From contig NZ_JBPOEA010000006.1 of assembly GCF_052060035.1 (NCBI RefSeq), positions 1 to 64,000 of the forward strand: a DNA stretch of 64,000 bases, given 5' to 3'. Of this stretch, positions 42,865 through 52,910 are shown one piece after another. This DNA comes from Fodinibius sp052060035 (GTDB taxonomy: Bacteria > Bacteroidota > Rhodothermia > Balneolales > Balneolaceae). The translations under genes and the position numbers were made by a program. Every line of letters starts with the position of its first letter. The first letter of the stretch is position 1. The notes beneath the pieces are model-generated. The model saw nothing but the letters and a program-made list of their open reading frames with translations, was not told the origin of the DNA and ran no database searches.

Positions 42865-43284
42865 CTACCGGGTACTTACTCCGAGATTAACCGATAACTT
42901 AATTCGGTTTTTAGCACGCTTAAGTGCCTTTCTTGCCCGTTCTTTGTCGATATCTTTATCGTCAGATTCAAGACGCTCGACTGCACGCTGCTTGGCTTCC
43001 TTTGCACGCTCTACATCGATTTCGTCAACCGGTTCAGCAGCCTCAGCAAGCAGCGTTAGTTTATTATCTACCACTTCAACAAAACCGCCCGTTACAGCAA
43101 AATGCTGTTCGCCACCGGCAGCTTTTCGAACCAATATTTGACCGATCTCAAGCGATGAAATAATATTGGCGTGAAGCGTCTTAACTTCGAAACTTCCCAT
43201 CTCTCCGGGAACCTGTACTCCGGTTACCTCATCATCAAAAATAGAACCTTCCGGAGTTAGTATTTGAGCACTAAAGGTGTTCAT
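42865..43284 (-). CDS. atpC: ATP synthase epsilon subunit
   Basis: This is a 139-residue F1 stalk subunit. It begins NTFSAQILTPEGSIFDDEVTGVQ and has the GEMGSFEVKTLHANIISSLEIG beta-sandwich turn, then VTGGFVEVVDNKLTLLAEAAEP and a two-helix C-terminus. It follows atpD by 19 bases. Only beta and epsilon are here; the remaining subunits must lie elsewhere. Confidence 0.95.
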   Translation of the reverse strand: MNTFSAQILTPEGSIFDDEVTGVQVPGEMGSFEVKTLHANIISSLEIGQILVRKAAGGEQHFAVTGGFVEVVDNKLTLLAEAAEPVDEIDVERAKEAKQRAVERLESDDKDIDKERARKALKRAKNRIKLSVNLGVSTR

Positions 43285-43303
43285 TGGTCACGTTCCTCAC
43301 TTA

Positions 43304-44803
43304 TTATTCTGCGGCTTCCGCTTCTTCTTCGGCCAATAATTTATCGCCTTTCTCTTCAGCTTCTTCGATCGTACCAACCATATAGAATGCTTTTTCAGGT
43401 AGGTGATCAAGTTCACCCTCGAGAATTTTCTTAAAGCCTTTTACCGTATCTTCGATGTTTACATACTTACCAGGCTGACCGGTAAATTGCTCAGCAACAA
43501 AGAATGGCTGACTCAAGAAACGCTGGATACGACGTGCACGTGCTACTACTGTCTTATCTTCATCCGAAAGTTCATCCATACCCAGAATAGCAATAATATC
43601 CTGCAGATCTTTATACTTCTGAAGGATCTCAATCACACGCTGCGCAGTCTGATAATGTTCCTTACCGACAATATGCGGATCCAGAATTCGAGAAGAAGAG
43701 TCCAAGGGATCTACAGCCGGATAAATACCAATCTGAGTAAGCGCACGACTCAATACCGTCGTTGCATCCAAGTGGGCAAATGTTGTTGCCGGAGCAGGGT
43801 CGGTCAAGTCATCAGCTGGTACATACACAGCCTGTACTGATGTAATTGAACCACTCTTGGTAGAAGTAATTCGCTCCTGCAGATCGCCCATCTCGGTAGC
43901 CAGTGTCGGCTGATAACCTACGGCAGAAGGCATACGTCCAAGCAGTGCTGATACCTCAGATCCGGCCTGCGTAAATCGGAAAATGTTATCAATAAAGAGT
44001 AGGATATCACGAGAAATTTCTTCACGGAAATACTCAGCCAACGTCAATCCGGAAAGGGCAACTCGAGCACGCGCTCCGGGCGGCTCATTCATCTGTCCAA
44101 AAGCAAAAGTTGCTTTGGATTCCTTGAGGGCATCCATATCAACTTTGCTCAGATCCCACTTCCCATTTTCAAACGATTTCTTAAACTCTTCGCCGTAATC
44201 AATAATACCGGCTTCAAGCATCTCACGGATAAGGTCATTACCCTCACGCGTACGCTCTCCAACACCGGCAAATACCGAAAGGCCACCGTGCCCTTTGGCA
44301 ATGTTATTAATCAACTCCTGAATAAGAACCGTCTTTCCTACACCGGCACCACCGAAAAGTCCGGTTTTACCCCCTTTGGCATACGGGCAGAGCAAGTCAA
44401 TAACCTTGATACCGGTCTCCAGCATTTCGGTAGAAGTTGCCAGATCTTCGAAATCTGGGGCAGATCGATGAATAGGATATTTTCGATCTCCCTTAGGCGG
44501 CTCAATACCGTCAATAGGTTCGCCTACCACATTAAATACCCGCCCACGGATATCTTCACCTACCGGCATCGAAATAGGCGCTCCGGTATCAAAAACCTCC
44601 ATCTCTCGAACTAATCCATCGGTAGAGTCCATCGCAATAGTACGAACACGATTTTCTCCGAGGTGCTGAGCTACCTCCAAGTAAAGTTTAGAATTGTCTT
44701 CTCTTTCGATATAAAGTGCATTAAGCACCGGTGGAATGTCTCCTTCATCGAAATCAACATCCACAACCGGCCCAATCACTTGTGCAACGGTTCCTTTATT
44801 CAT
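43304..44803 (-). CDS. atpD: ATP synthase beta subunit
   Basis: This is the 499-residue catalytic subunit of F1 ATP synthase. GLFGGAGVGKTVLIQELIN is Walker A, DILLFIDNIFRFTQAG the Walker B, and GYQPTLATEMGDLQER and PAVDPLDSSSRIL are diagnostic. It pairs only with atpC. A detached atpDC pair is known from Bacteroidetes and Chlorobi and supports the taxonomic guess. Confidence 0.98.
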   Translation of the reverse strand: MNKGTVAQVIGPVVDVDFDEGDIPPVLNALYIEREDNSKLYLEVAQHLGENRVRTIAMDSTDGLVREMEVFDTGAPISMPVGEDIRGRVFNVVGEPIDGIEPPKGDRKYPIHRSAPDFEDLATSTEMLETGIKVIDLLCPYAKGGKTGLFGGAGVGKTVLIQELINNIAKGHGGLSVFAGVGERTREGNDLIREMLEAGIIDYGEEFKKSFENGKWDLSKVDMDALKESKATFAFGQMNEPPGARARVALSGLTLAEYFREEISRDILLFIDNIFRFTQAGSEVSALLGRMPSAVGYQPTLATEMGDLQERITSTKSGSITSVQAVYVPADDLTDPAPATTFAHLDATTVLSRALTQIGIYPAVDPLDSSSRILDPHIVGKEHYQTAQRVIEILQKYKDLQDIIAILGMDELSDEDKTVVARARRIQRFLSQPFFVAEQFTGQPGKYVNIEDTVKGFKKILEGELDHLPEKAFYMVGTIEEAEEKGDKLLAEEEAEAAE

Positions 44804-45169
44804 TATTTGTTTAGTTCTAATGAGTTAACTTTTGATAATTTCTTTTTGGAAAGAAATATAAATTTCCTACCACATAAGAAGCGGCAAAAGTTAGGACTTT
44901 TTACGAGCAAATGAAAGTTAAATAACACCTTTATTGCATACCAATTGCTGTCAGTGGATTTTATCTCTCTTCATAATAAAAATTGAGATCCTACTTCAAT
45001 ATCTCCATCCTCAACTTTGGAAAAATATTGATGCTACTTAATCTGCCCCATTCTTTTTAGTGGACACCATTACCTTAATAAACATTAATATTTTTTAATG
45101 TTTATGCTGTTTTTTACCTTCATAAAAATGCGTTGCTAATAAGTTACTTGCGTTGGGAATTAAATCTTT
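44804..45169. other. 366-base divergent region between atpD and the histidine kinase gene
   Basis: No gene is visible. On the minus strand at about 44883-44895 a TAACTTTTGC segment may be the atpD promoter. The inverted repeat at 45078-45105 lies on the kinase side. Confidence 0.45.
45078..45105. repeat. Eleven-base perfect inverted repeat before the histidine kinase gene
   Basis: The arms ATAAACATTAA and TTAATGTTTAT have a six-base spacer (TATTTT). It lies 65 bases upstream of the start codon and could be an operator. An AT-only hairpin of this kind is a poor terminator. Confidence 0.5.
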
Positions 45170-46768
45170 ATGAATTATCAAGAACAGCGAAGCACTTCCT
45201 CACTTTGGAAACCTTTAACATTTGATACCCTGCTTTCGGGTTATCCGTTAACGGATAAACGCGTTTTGGGGATGTTTACGATGTGGATAGTCGCTATTTT
45301 CGGAACGTTGTTTGCTACCATTGCCCTACTCCCTAACGAGTGGCTTTCATTGTCTACCGGTCGTGCCGACGTCATTAAATTCTTTCTTTTTAATCCGGCA
45401 CTAATTTTAGGCCTGCTGCTTTTTTTCTGGTTTGGTTTTGAGTGGGGGTTTATCCCCATTTTTTTAAGTTCTTTTATTATTGCATTTCATTCAAACATGC
45501 CGTGGGGATGGGCTCTCGTTTTTGCTATCGCATTTGTATTAGGAATAGCTATTTGTGCAATGGCTTATCAAGGATTCAACGTCTCCTATGATTTAAGAAG
45601 TTTTAAGAGCATTGCGTTTTTCATCTCCATCATGTTCATTGCTTCAATCGGTAGTTCTCTGGGTTCTTTTATCTGGAGTTTTAGCCACGAACTTTCCGCT
45701 TCTGAAACACTCATGGTCTGGAAAAGCTGGTGGAGCGGTTCATTTATTCAAGCAATTATAATTACGGGCCCGCTACTATGGTTATTCACTCCTACAATTG
45801 AACGTTTCAAGAAACGCTATTTTGAGCTGCCCGACCGACCTCGATTGTCCTTAAAATGGGTATCGGGTGCAGTAACTTCTATTACGGGTGCACTGGCCCT
45901 TTTTATTTTTTCAGGGAAATACTTGGGCAAACTAAGAGTCCAAGAGGTTATGACCGAACAAAAATCGGCTACGGTGGTAGATGTGGTCAATGCCCTCGAG
46001 TCATTCGAAATCATTTCGTGGATATCAATTGGAATAATCGTGATAACGGGATATGGAGCCTTTAAACTGATCGGTGGGTGGAACCGACAACTTAAATCGG
46101 AAGTTGAAAATAGAACCCGTCAGCTTAATGAAAGCCAGAAAGAACTGCAGGTTTCACTTGATAAAAAAAAGATACTGCTCAAAGAAATTCATCATCGTGT
46201 AAAAAATAATATGGCCCTTGTAAGTGCCCTCTTAGAATTGCAGGAAAGGAATTCTGAGTCAAAAAAACATTCTGGTACACTTAAAACTGCGCGTTCCCGT
46301 ATCAAATCGATGGCACTGGCCCACGAAGCCCTTTATCAAAATGAGTCGTTCTCCAATATCAGCATGAAGGAATACATCCAAAGAATCGGTAATCTAACTC
46401 ACCGATCATTTACCAAAAAAAAGGCTACTATAGATCTCAAATTTAACTTGGAAGATGCCCGTCTTGAAATGTCAAAATCCATACCGCTTGGATTGGTGAT
46501 AAATGAAATTCTAATCAATGCCTATAAACATGCTTTTGATGGCAAATCAAATGGGCATATTGAGCTTGGAAGTATAGTAGAGGATGACCAAGTAAACATT
46601 TATATCCGTGATAATGGGGTGGGACTCCCGCAAGATCCGAAGCAGTCGAAAAAGAACTCCCTGGGCATGACGCTGATCAAAAAGTTTTCAAAGCAGCTTA
46701 AAGCGGATCTCTCTATCGAGAGCGAAAATAATAAAGGGACAACCTTTAGTATTGTGTTTCAAAATTAA
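45170..46768 (+). CDS. Membrane histidine kinase (MASE1-like sensor, HisKA_2 type)
   Basis: This 532-residue sensor kinase has about eight N-terminal membrane helices in a MASE1-like arrangement. These are followed by a last helix (IISWISIGIIVITGYGAF), a coiled linker, and a kinase core. LLKEIHHRVKNNMALVSALLELQ carries the phospho-accepting histidine in the HisKA_2 style. The ATPase domain has GLVINEILINAYKHAFDG (N box), YIRDNGVGLP (G1) and NSLGMTLIKKFSKQL. No response regulator gene is adjacent, so it is an orphan kinase. The signal is unknown. Confidence 0.88.
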   Translation: MNYQEQRSTSSLWKPLTFDTLLSGYPLTDKRVLGMFTMWIVAIFGTLFATIALLPNEWLSLSTGRADVIKFFLFNPALILGLLLFFWFGFEWGFIPIFLSSFIIAFHSNMPWGWALVFAIAFVLGIAICAMAYQGFNVSYDLRSFKSIAFFISIMFIASIGSSLGSFIWSFSHELSASETLMVWKSWWSGSFIQAIIITGPLLWLFTPTIERFKKRYFELPDRPRLSLKWVSGAVTSITGALALFIFSGKYLGKLRVQEVMTEQKSATVVDVVNALESFEIISWISIGIIVITGYGAFKLIGGWNRQLKSEVENRTRQLNESQKELQVSLDKKKILLKEIHHRVKNNMALVSALLELQERNSESKKHSGTLKTARSRIKSMALAHEALYQNESFSNISMKEYIQRIGNLTHRSFTKKKATIDLKFNLEDARLEMSKSIPLGLVINEILINAYKHAFDGKSNGHIELGSIVEDDQVNIYIRDNGVGLPQDPKQSKKNSLGMTLIKKFSKQLKADLSIESENNKGTTFSIVFQN

Positions 46769-47221
46769 GAACCTTTCAAACTATTCTCGGTCCTTTTTGT
46801 CTGAGTGCAAGAAACACGAGCTTCAAAACTGTTTATTGCTCCTTTCAAATCCACATCCAAAATAAATGCTTGGATTAGATGATGTAATTAACTGAACGTA
46901 TTTTTTCAGAATAACACCCTTCAATAAATCACTAAAAGAAACTGCCAACCCCTCTTTTAAAAAGTTTATCCGCAACTAATTCTTTCACTTTTCCAGAAAT
47001 AATAGTTTTGCTTGGCCTCTATTTACATTACATAAAAATAGTTTTTGCAGTTGTTAATTATTATAAGTTGATATACTATTAAAAATAGTAATTATTCATT
47101 CTCATTGGAACAAGGGGATAAAAAAGTTAGTTGATTAGTCATAGCCAGCATAGTTACTATTCCACTTAATTGATAGATAATAGAATTAAAATATTCTTCT
47201 TAAAAGTTAGGCAACCGAATT
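46769..47221. other. 453-base non-coding region
   Basis: No gene or RNA is recognisable between the kinase gene and the exported methyltransferase-like gene. A small ACTATT/AATAGT palindrome lies near 47082-47096, but nothing else stands out. The region is AT-rich. Confidence 0.5.
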
Positions 47222-48070
47222 ATGAAAAAACTACCATCAGGTAAATCATTACTTCATCATTTTTTCTCTGTAATCATTACTCTCGGAATATTCTTTACTT
47301 GGGCAACGCCCTCAATGGGACAAAACCTGGATGTTCCCTATGTACCTACCCCCGACAATGTAGTTGAACGCATGCTTGATCTAACTGATGTAGAATCCAG
47401 TGATTATGTGATTGATTTAGGATCCGGCGATGGACGTATTGTCATTGCTGCCGCCAAGCGTGGGGCCAATGGTCACGGTATCGACCTTGATCCAGAACGA
47501 ATCGCCGAAGCCCGTGAGAATGCAAGCAGCGAAGGAGTTGATAGTCAAATAATGTTTATGGAAGGAGATCTCTTTGAAACGGATTTTAGTGAAGCCTCTG
47601 TAATTACCATGTACCTGCTGCCATCTGTAAACAAAAAATTACGCCCAAAACTATTAAATGATTTAGAACCCGGTACTCAAATTGTCTCCCACAGTTTTGA
47701 CATGGGCAGTTGGAAGGCTGACAAAGAAGTTGTTGTGAAGAATAACGGCAGAAGCCATGACATTTATTATTGGGTAATACCGGCACAAGCAGAAGGATCC
47801 TGGTCGTGGAACTACAAGAACACCAATTTTAATATGACCATTAACCAGCGATTTCAGGAAATCTCGGTAAAACTTACTGACAACACGGATACTTTTTTTG
47901 ATATCCACAAAGCCGAGCTTAAAGGTAAGCGGCTTACCGTGCGGGCATCAAACGGTGACCAAAATTATATCTTTAGCGGACGTGTAGAAGGAGACAAAAT
48001 TTACGGAATGATGCAGCACCACAATGGCCAGGAAAAGAATTTTTATCAGTGGTCGGCTACAAAGAACTAA
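47222..48070 (+). CDS. Exported SAM-dependent methyltransferase-like protein
   Basis: This 282-residue protein has an N-terminal signal peptide (HHFFSVIITLGIFFTWATPSMG, probable cleavage near residue 34). Residues 40-175 form a class I methyltransferase domain: PYVPTPDNVVERMLDL, YVIDLGSGDGRIVIAAAKRG (motif I), HGIDLDPERIAEARENA (motif II) and a MEGDLFETDF acidic motif. The last 100 residues form a separate beta-rich domain (WSWNYKNTNFNMTINQRFQ). An exported SAM-binding domain is odd, because SAM is cytosolic. Its real activity is unknown, and the hydrophobic N-terminus might act as an anchor. Confidence 0.78.
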   Translation: MKKLPSGKSLLHHFFSVIITLGIFFTWATPSMGQNLDVPYVPTPDNVVERMLDLTDVESSDYVIDLGSGDGRIVIAAAKRGANGHGIDLDPERIAEARENASSEGVDSQIMFMEGDLFETDFSEASVITMYLLPSVNKKLRPKLLNDLEPGTQIVSHSFDMGSWKADKEVVVKNNGRSHDIYYWVIPAQAEGSWSWNYKNTNFNMTINQRFQEISVKLTDNTDTFFDIHKAELKGKRLTVRASNGDQNYIFSGRVEGDKIYGMMQHHNGQEKNFYQWSATKN

Positions 48071-48115
48071 TATCCCAAGGACTTCCTGATCTAATTAACG
48101 TTTGAGCCTTGCTGC

Positions 48116-49432
48116 ATGGACACATCTGATTCAGGTTCACCGATCAAAATCTTTTCTAATCTCAGTGCTATAGCAGTCATTATTGGCATTGTGGTAGGTA
48201 TCGGTATCTTTCGCCTGCCCTCCATTGTGGCACAAAATGCTTCATCTGAGTTACATTATATTGGCTTTTGGCTGGCAGGAGGTCTCATATCTATAATGGG
48301 CGCTCTCTGCTATGCCGAAATTGCAACTAAAAAACCGGATGCCGGAGGTGAATACCATTTTCTTACTGAGGCTTACGGATCTACCGTCGGGTTTCTGTTT
48401 TCCTGGGGTCGCATGACGGTCATTCAAACCGGATCCATTGCACTGGCTGCTTTTATCCTTGGCGACTATGCCTCTACCATCTATAGCCTGGGCACCTACA
48501 GCTCGTCAATATACGCCGGAATTACCGTCATCGGGTTAACAGGCTTAAACATCTGGGGGACCCATCCCGCCAAAAATGCTCAAAATGGAATGACGACTCT
48601 TATTGTCGGCATTTTACTACTCTGTGGGCTTGCCGGCGTTATCACTGGCGGGGAAGTGACATCCCAAACCGGATCATCAGTCAATACTTCTGCTGGTGCT
48701 GCAATGATTTTTGTCTTGCTCACTTATGGCGGATGGAATGAGGGAGTTTACCTTTCTGCAGAACTAAAGGATGTCCGTCAAAACATGGCCAAGGTTTTGC
48801 TCATTGGTTTAGCTGTCATCACTATTTTATATGTACTTATCAATAGTGCCTACCTTCAGGTGTTGGGACTCGAACAACTTCGTACATCCGAAACCATTGG
48901 TGTAGATCTTACCAATAATATTTTTGGATCCGAGGGAGCCTTTATTATGGCAGTAATTGTGATTATTTCTGCCCTTTCAACTGCCAATGCCACGATTATC
49001 ACCGGGGCACGCACGAACTATGCCCTGGGACGCGATTTCAACGCTTTGGGATGGATCGGCAAATGGAACCCCCATTACAATTCACCCATTAATGCATTAC
49101 TCGTACAGGGAGGCATAAGCTTGGGACTGGTTATCTTAGGGGCCTTCACTAAGGAGGCAGTCTCCACAATGGTCGACTATACCGCACCCGTTTTCTGGTT
49201 TTTTATTCTTCTTACAACTATTACTCTATTTCTTTTTAGAAATACTGAAGAATCTGCCCAAGACACGTTCAACGTTCCGCTATATCCCCTAACTCCAATT
49301 CTATTTACCATCTGTTGCCTATACCTGCTGTATTCGAGTGTAATGTTTACCGGATGGGGCGCAATGATAGGCATAGCTATCTTAGCTATAGGACTTCCCG
49401 TTTACTACTGGGCTCAAAATATATCGAAATAA
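48116..49432 (+). CDS. APC-family amino acid permease
   Basis: This 438-residue transporter has about twelve membrane helices. IAVIIGIVVGIGIFRLPSIVA is the helix 1 unwound GxG region, GALCYAEIATKKPDAGGEYHFL is the helix 2-3 signature, and FVLLTYGGWNEGVYLSAELKD sits in helix 6. It should import or exchange amino acids. The substrate is not clear. It starts 46 bases after the exported methyltransferase-like gene. Confidence 0.9.
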   Translation: MDTSDSGSPIKIFSNLSAIAVIIGIVVGIGIFRLPSIVAQNASSELHYIGFWLAGGLISIMGALCYAEIATKKPDAGGEYHFLTEAYGSTVGFLFSWGRMTVIQTGSIALAAFILGDYASTIYSLGTYSSSIYAGITVIGLTGLNIWGTHPAKNAQNGMTTLIVGILLLCGLAGVITGGEVTSQTGSSVNTSAGAAMIFVLLTYGGWNEGVYLSAELKDVRQNMAKVLLIGLAVITILYVLINSAYLQVLGLEQLRTSETIGVDLTNNIFGSEGAFIMAVIVIISALSTANATIITGARTNYALGRDFNALGWIGKWNPHYNSPINALLVQGGISLGLVILGAFTKEAVSTMVDYTAPVFWFFILLTTITLFLFRNTEESAQDTFNVPLYPLTPILFTICCLYLLYSSVMFTGWGAMIGIAILAIGLPVYYWAQNISK

Positions 49433-49638
49433 CGAAGTCCGAAATCGGGAACAATTAATCCATTCTCAATTAGCAACTCCCATGCTAAACCCGTATTTTT
49501 GGCAACCTGTGTAACCAGGTATTTTATTAGCTGCGTGCAAAATAAGTGAGCAGAATTACTGTTACACTTTGTAGATGTGGTTTCCCAAAATTTTAGGATT
49601 GTTTATCACAAGAAAGTTTAACTCAAAAAAATATTGCA

Positions 49639-50958
49639 TTGGATACTGAAGCAACAGCTCGTTCTATCAGCGTAGAAATATTAAAAGACTTTGACGATAA
49701 TAGAATTCTGGATTATTCTCGCGCAGATAAATTAGAGAGCCGCGACCGTGCTGAAGTACGCGAGTATGTGCAAAATATTTTAAGACGACGTTCCTATCTC
49801 GATTTTCTGATCGATCAATTCTCAAATGTTAAAATTGATGAGATGAAATCGAGCTTAAAAAATATCCTGCGTCTTGGCGTTTATGATATGGTTTTTATGG
49901 ATAGCACGCCCGATTATGCGGCTATTAACGAATCAGTAGAGATTGCCAAATATAACCTCGGCTCACGAACGGGCGATCTTACCAACGCAATATTGCGAAA
50001 TCTGCAGCGAGATATTGATGACCTTCCCAAACCCAATTTTGAAGATCGTACCAAGTTAGTTGCTACTACCTTTTCGCATCCCGAATGGTTGGTGAAGCGC
50101 TGGACCGATCGTTTTGGGGAACGCGAAGCTTTTAAGTTAATGCAGGCCAATAATAAACGGCCTAATTATTATATCCGTGCCAATAATCTGCGTACCAAAA
50201 CAGAAAATTTTAAGCTGCGGATGACCAAGCACGGTATCGAATTTGAAGAAAGTGACTGGCTACCCGGTTATTTCAAGGTGGACAGCGTAGCTCCTTTTAT
50301 TTCCAAAAAGTGGCTCGATAAAGGGTTCTGCCAGGTGCAGGATATAGCAGCCGGTTTTGCCCCTTATTTATTGGATCCAGAATCTGGTGAATCAATTTAC
50401 GACCTCTGTGCAGCCCCTGGCACCAAAAGCATTTTAATGTCTGATCTGATGAACGGTGAAGGAGATATTTTAGCCGTTGACATCTCTTCTGAACGACTGG
50501 ATAAACTTGCGGAAAGTGCCCTCTCCTATCACGCCGAAAATATTCGGGTGCGCCGAGCCGATGCCACGGAAGTAGAACTTGATGAAACAGATGCCGTTCT
50601 GCTGGATGCCCCCTGCACCGGAACGGGCGTACTCAGAAAACGAGCCGATCTGCGCTGGCGACGCGATGAAGAAGGCCTAAAAAACGCAGTTGAGTTACAA
50701 GCTAAATTACTCGATTCTGCTGCCAAGATGGTCAAAAAAGGCGGGCGACTGGTTTACAGCACTTGTTCCTTAGAGGAAGAAGAAAATATGGAACAAGTCA
50801 TGCAATTCCTTGATCGTCATGAAAACTTTGAAATGCAATCGGTTGAAGGATACGTCCCCGACGAAGTTATGGCTCATGGCGGATTAGCTTATCAAACCTA
50901 CCCCCATAAACACGGCTGCGACGGACACTTTGGGGTACTCCTAAAGCGAACCAGCTAA
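49639..50958 (+). CDS. rsmB: 16S rRNA (cytosine-967-C5) methyltransferase RsmB
   Basis: This 439-residue enzyme has a NusB-like N-terminal domain (residues 1-135, with YDMVFMDSTPDYAAINESVEIAK) and a C-terminal SAM methyltransferase. SIYDLCAAPGTKSILMSDLM is the SAM motif. VLLDAPCTGTGVLRKRADLRW and VYSTCSLEEEENMEQ carry the two catalytic cysteines. The start is TTG at 49639, and no upstream ATG is in frame before a stop. It modifies the small-subunit rRNA. Confidence 0.94.
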   Translation: MDTEATARSISVEILKDFDDNRILDYSRADKLESRDRAEVREYVQNILRRRSYLDFLIDQFSNVKIDEMKSSLKNILRLGVYDMVFMDSTPDYAAINESVEIAKYNLGSRTGDLTNAILRNLQRDIDDLPKPNFEDRTKLVATTFSHPEWLVKRWTDRFGEREAFKLMQANNKRPNYYIRANNLRTKTENFKLRMTKHGIEFEESDWLPGYFKVDSVAPFISKKWLDKGFCQVQDIAAGFAPYLLDPESGESIYDLCAAPGTKSILMSDLMNGEGDILAVDISSERLDKLAESALSYHAENIRVRRADATEVELDETDAVLLDAPCTGTGVLRKRADLRWRRDEEGLKNAVELQAKLLDSAAKMVKKGGRLVYSTCSLEEEENMEQVMQFLDRHENFEMQSVEGYVPDEVMAHGGLAYQTYPHKHGCDGHFGVLLKRTS

Positions 50959-51288
50959 AATATCAGAGTAATTCTGAACTTATATTAATGACTTGCTACA
51001 AAAAAATGGACAGTTAGTTAAGCCGGCTGATGTGGGCGGTATCTTATAACTGTGACAGCCCTTTCTGTTCAGGCGTTTACCTCCAACACCATGGGCGTAA
51101 ATCTTTTGCTGTATTATATGACAGTTGTAATTGCTTGCTGTAACTTCGTCTTGTAGAATTTCAATAATTGGTTATGGGGGTAATTTGCAAAAAAACTACA
51201 CCTTAACTCAGTTTCTACCAATGTAGCAAGGCAACTGTTGGGCAATCCAAGCATTAATTATGCTTATGCTTTGTCTTATCTCTCTCCT
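50959..51288. other. 330-base non-coding region between convergent genes
   Basis: It lies between the ends of rsmB and the LysR gene. I see no gene, no tRNA and no strong hairpin. Confidence 0.5.
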
Positions 51289-52191
51289 TTAAGGAATATT
51301 TTGCGCAACATTTTTTTCTTGCAGAAAAGAGATGAAATTTTCTGTTACGGGTGTTAGTTTTTTGTTATTTCTATAAATTACATGCCACTGGGTTGTAATT
51401 GGAAAATTAGGAACATCCAATACTGATATCTGATTAAGCGCTACCTCATTGGCAAGGCTTAGTTCTGAAATAACAGATAAACCAATACCCGCTCGAATCG
51501 CTTGTTTTACGGCTTCATTGGTACTGAGTTCCATCGTAGGCTTTGGGGATATTTCATTGTCTTTTAGGTACTTTTCCATCACCATGCGTGTACCCGATCC
51601 TTTTTCTCTATAGATAAATAGTTGCCCCTTAAGCTGTTCCAAGGTGATATCTTTTTCCTTTGAAAGCGGATGATCATACGGCGCACCGATAACTAATGGG
51701 TTATCAAGGAATGGAATAGCCGTGGTAGAATTATCATCTGGCAGCTGAGTAAGTACCGCAAGGTCATACTGGTTTTGTGACAGATGGTGTAGAACCTCAT
51801 TTCTGTTGGTTACCTTCAATGCTATATCTATCTGTGGATACCTGTTTTGGAATTCGCCAAGTAGATAGGGTAGAAAATATTTAGCTGTTGAAGCAGATGA
51901 TATGGTCAGTGTTCCCTTAAGCCCACCTTTAAGTTGAGAAATAGCTGCATCAAATGCTTCCAATTCCTGGTCCACGGTTTGGTAAGCCTGATAAAGTTTT
52001 TCTCCGGCCTCGGTCAAATAAATTTTTCGTCCAATTACTTCAATCAGTGGAATATCTACCGCCTCCTGAAGCTGCTTTATTTGTATAGACACAGCGGGTT
52101 GCGTCATATGTAATTGACGGGCCGCCTGGGTCATACTTTTGTGACGGGCTACCATCCCGAATACTTTTAGCTGGTGTAATGTAAATTTCAT
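51289..52191 (-). CDS. LysR-family regulator (CbbR-like)
   Basis: This is a 300-residue transcription factor. The N-terminal helix-turn-helix (FTLHQLKVFGMVARHKSMTQ, AARQLHMTQPAVSIQIKQL) and the LTEAGEKLY helix match CbbR-type LysR proteins. The rest is a periplasmic-binding-fold effector domain. It is divergent from the dabB-dabA operon, which moves inorganic carbon, and such regulators usually respond to carbon supply. Its control of that operon is inferred from position. Confidence 0.88.
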   Translation of the reverse strand: MKFTLHQLKVFGMVARHKSMTQAARQLHMTQPAVSIQIKQLQEAVDIPLIEVIGRKIYLTEAGEKLYQAYQTVDQELEAFDAAISQLKGGLKGTLTISSASTAKYFLPYLLGEFQNRYPQIDIALKVTNRNEVLHHLSQNQYDLAVLTQLPDDNSTTAIPFLDNPLVIGAPYDHPLSKEKDITLEQLKGQLFIYREKGSGTRMVMEKYLKDNEISPKPTMELSTNEAVKQAIRAGIGLSVISELSLANEVALNQISVLDVPNFPITTQWHVIYRNNKKLTPVTENFISFLQEKNVAQNIP

Positions 52192-52255
52192 AGCATAAAT
52201 AATAGTTAATGTATAAAATCAAAATAATTAATTAACACTTATATATAAAAGCGAC

Positions 52256-52263
52256 TATTTTTG
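52256..52263 (+). promoter_or_regulatory. Bacteroidetes-type -7 element (TAnnTTTG)
   Basis: TATTTTTG followed by CGGG lies about 130 bases before the small gene at 52393. It fits the TAnnTTTG -7 box of Bacteroidetes sigma-A promoters and would start the dab operon transcript near 52270. Confidence 0.55.
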
Positions 52264-52392
52264 CGGGAGTAAATACAATGTACCATGAAAACAATTTCAT
52301 AAATAGATGGTACAAAGTCCGATCTAAAGTCGGTCATAAACACCAATAAAATCAACTGCACTTAAACCTAAGAAATCTAACAAAGATAACTC

Positions 52393-52728
52393 ATGGGAAA
52401 TGTAACCAACCAGAATGGCAGCGAAATTAAACTTTCTGACTCCCCTTCTACCGAAGATTTTACATTGATAAAGGGAACATTTACGCCTACCGAAGCCAAA
52501 GAAGTACTAATGAGCCTCATCAGCAGCAAGATTTCATTTCATAATATAAAGAATCTACGGTCTTATGAGCTCAATGGAAAAGAAGACCAAGATTCAAAAA
52601 AGAAGATTAAAAGGCTTAAAAAAGTCCGTAACAAACTGTTAAAGGTTTTTGAAAATATTGATGACAGTGATGTATCAGTTAACATGGATTCTCAGGTCAA
52701 TATCGAATTTCAAGTTGATGCTCAATAG
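52393..52728 (+). CDS. Small protein of unknown function preceding dabBA
   Basis: This is a 111-residue hydrophilic protein, not recognised. It has an acidic and polar start, a predicted alpha-helical middle (GTFTPTEAKEVLMSLISSKI, then a very lysine-rich KKKIKRLKKVRNKLLKVFEN) and a beta-like tail (SQVNIEFQVDAQ). No signal peptide or membrane segment is seen. It is the first gene after the promoter element in the inorganic carbon operon, 182 bases ahead of dabB. A role linked to carbon uptake or its regulation is possible from position only. Confidence 0.6.
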   Translation: MGNVTNQNGSEIKLSDSPSTEDFTLIKGTFTPTEAKEVLMSLISSKISFHNIKNLRSYELNGKEDQDSKKKIKRLKKVRNKLLKVFENIDDSDVSVNMDSQVNIEFQVDAQ

Positions 52729-52910
52729 TCAGATAGGATGACCACACTCTTTTATCCAAGAAAACTAAAATCTAATACGTTAAGTATAAACTATATCTTA
52801 TCTATATCATTAAAACCATTAATTAATATTTATTCTTGGTATTCCCTACATTCTGCGCAGCAAATACAAAAGTACATAAATTCTAATTCTTAAAATTAAT
52901 TGAATATAAC

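Noticed and set aside
49492..49512. TTGGCAA segment before rsmB
   Set aside because: The -12 position reads GTAAC without TTG, and rsmB is an ordinary housekeeping gene.
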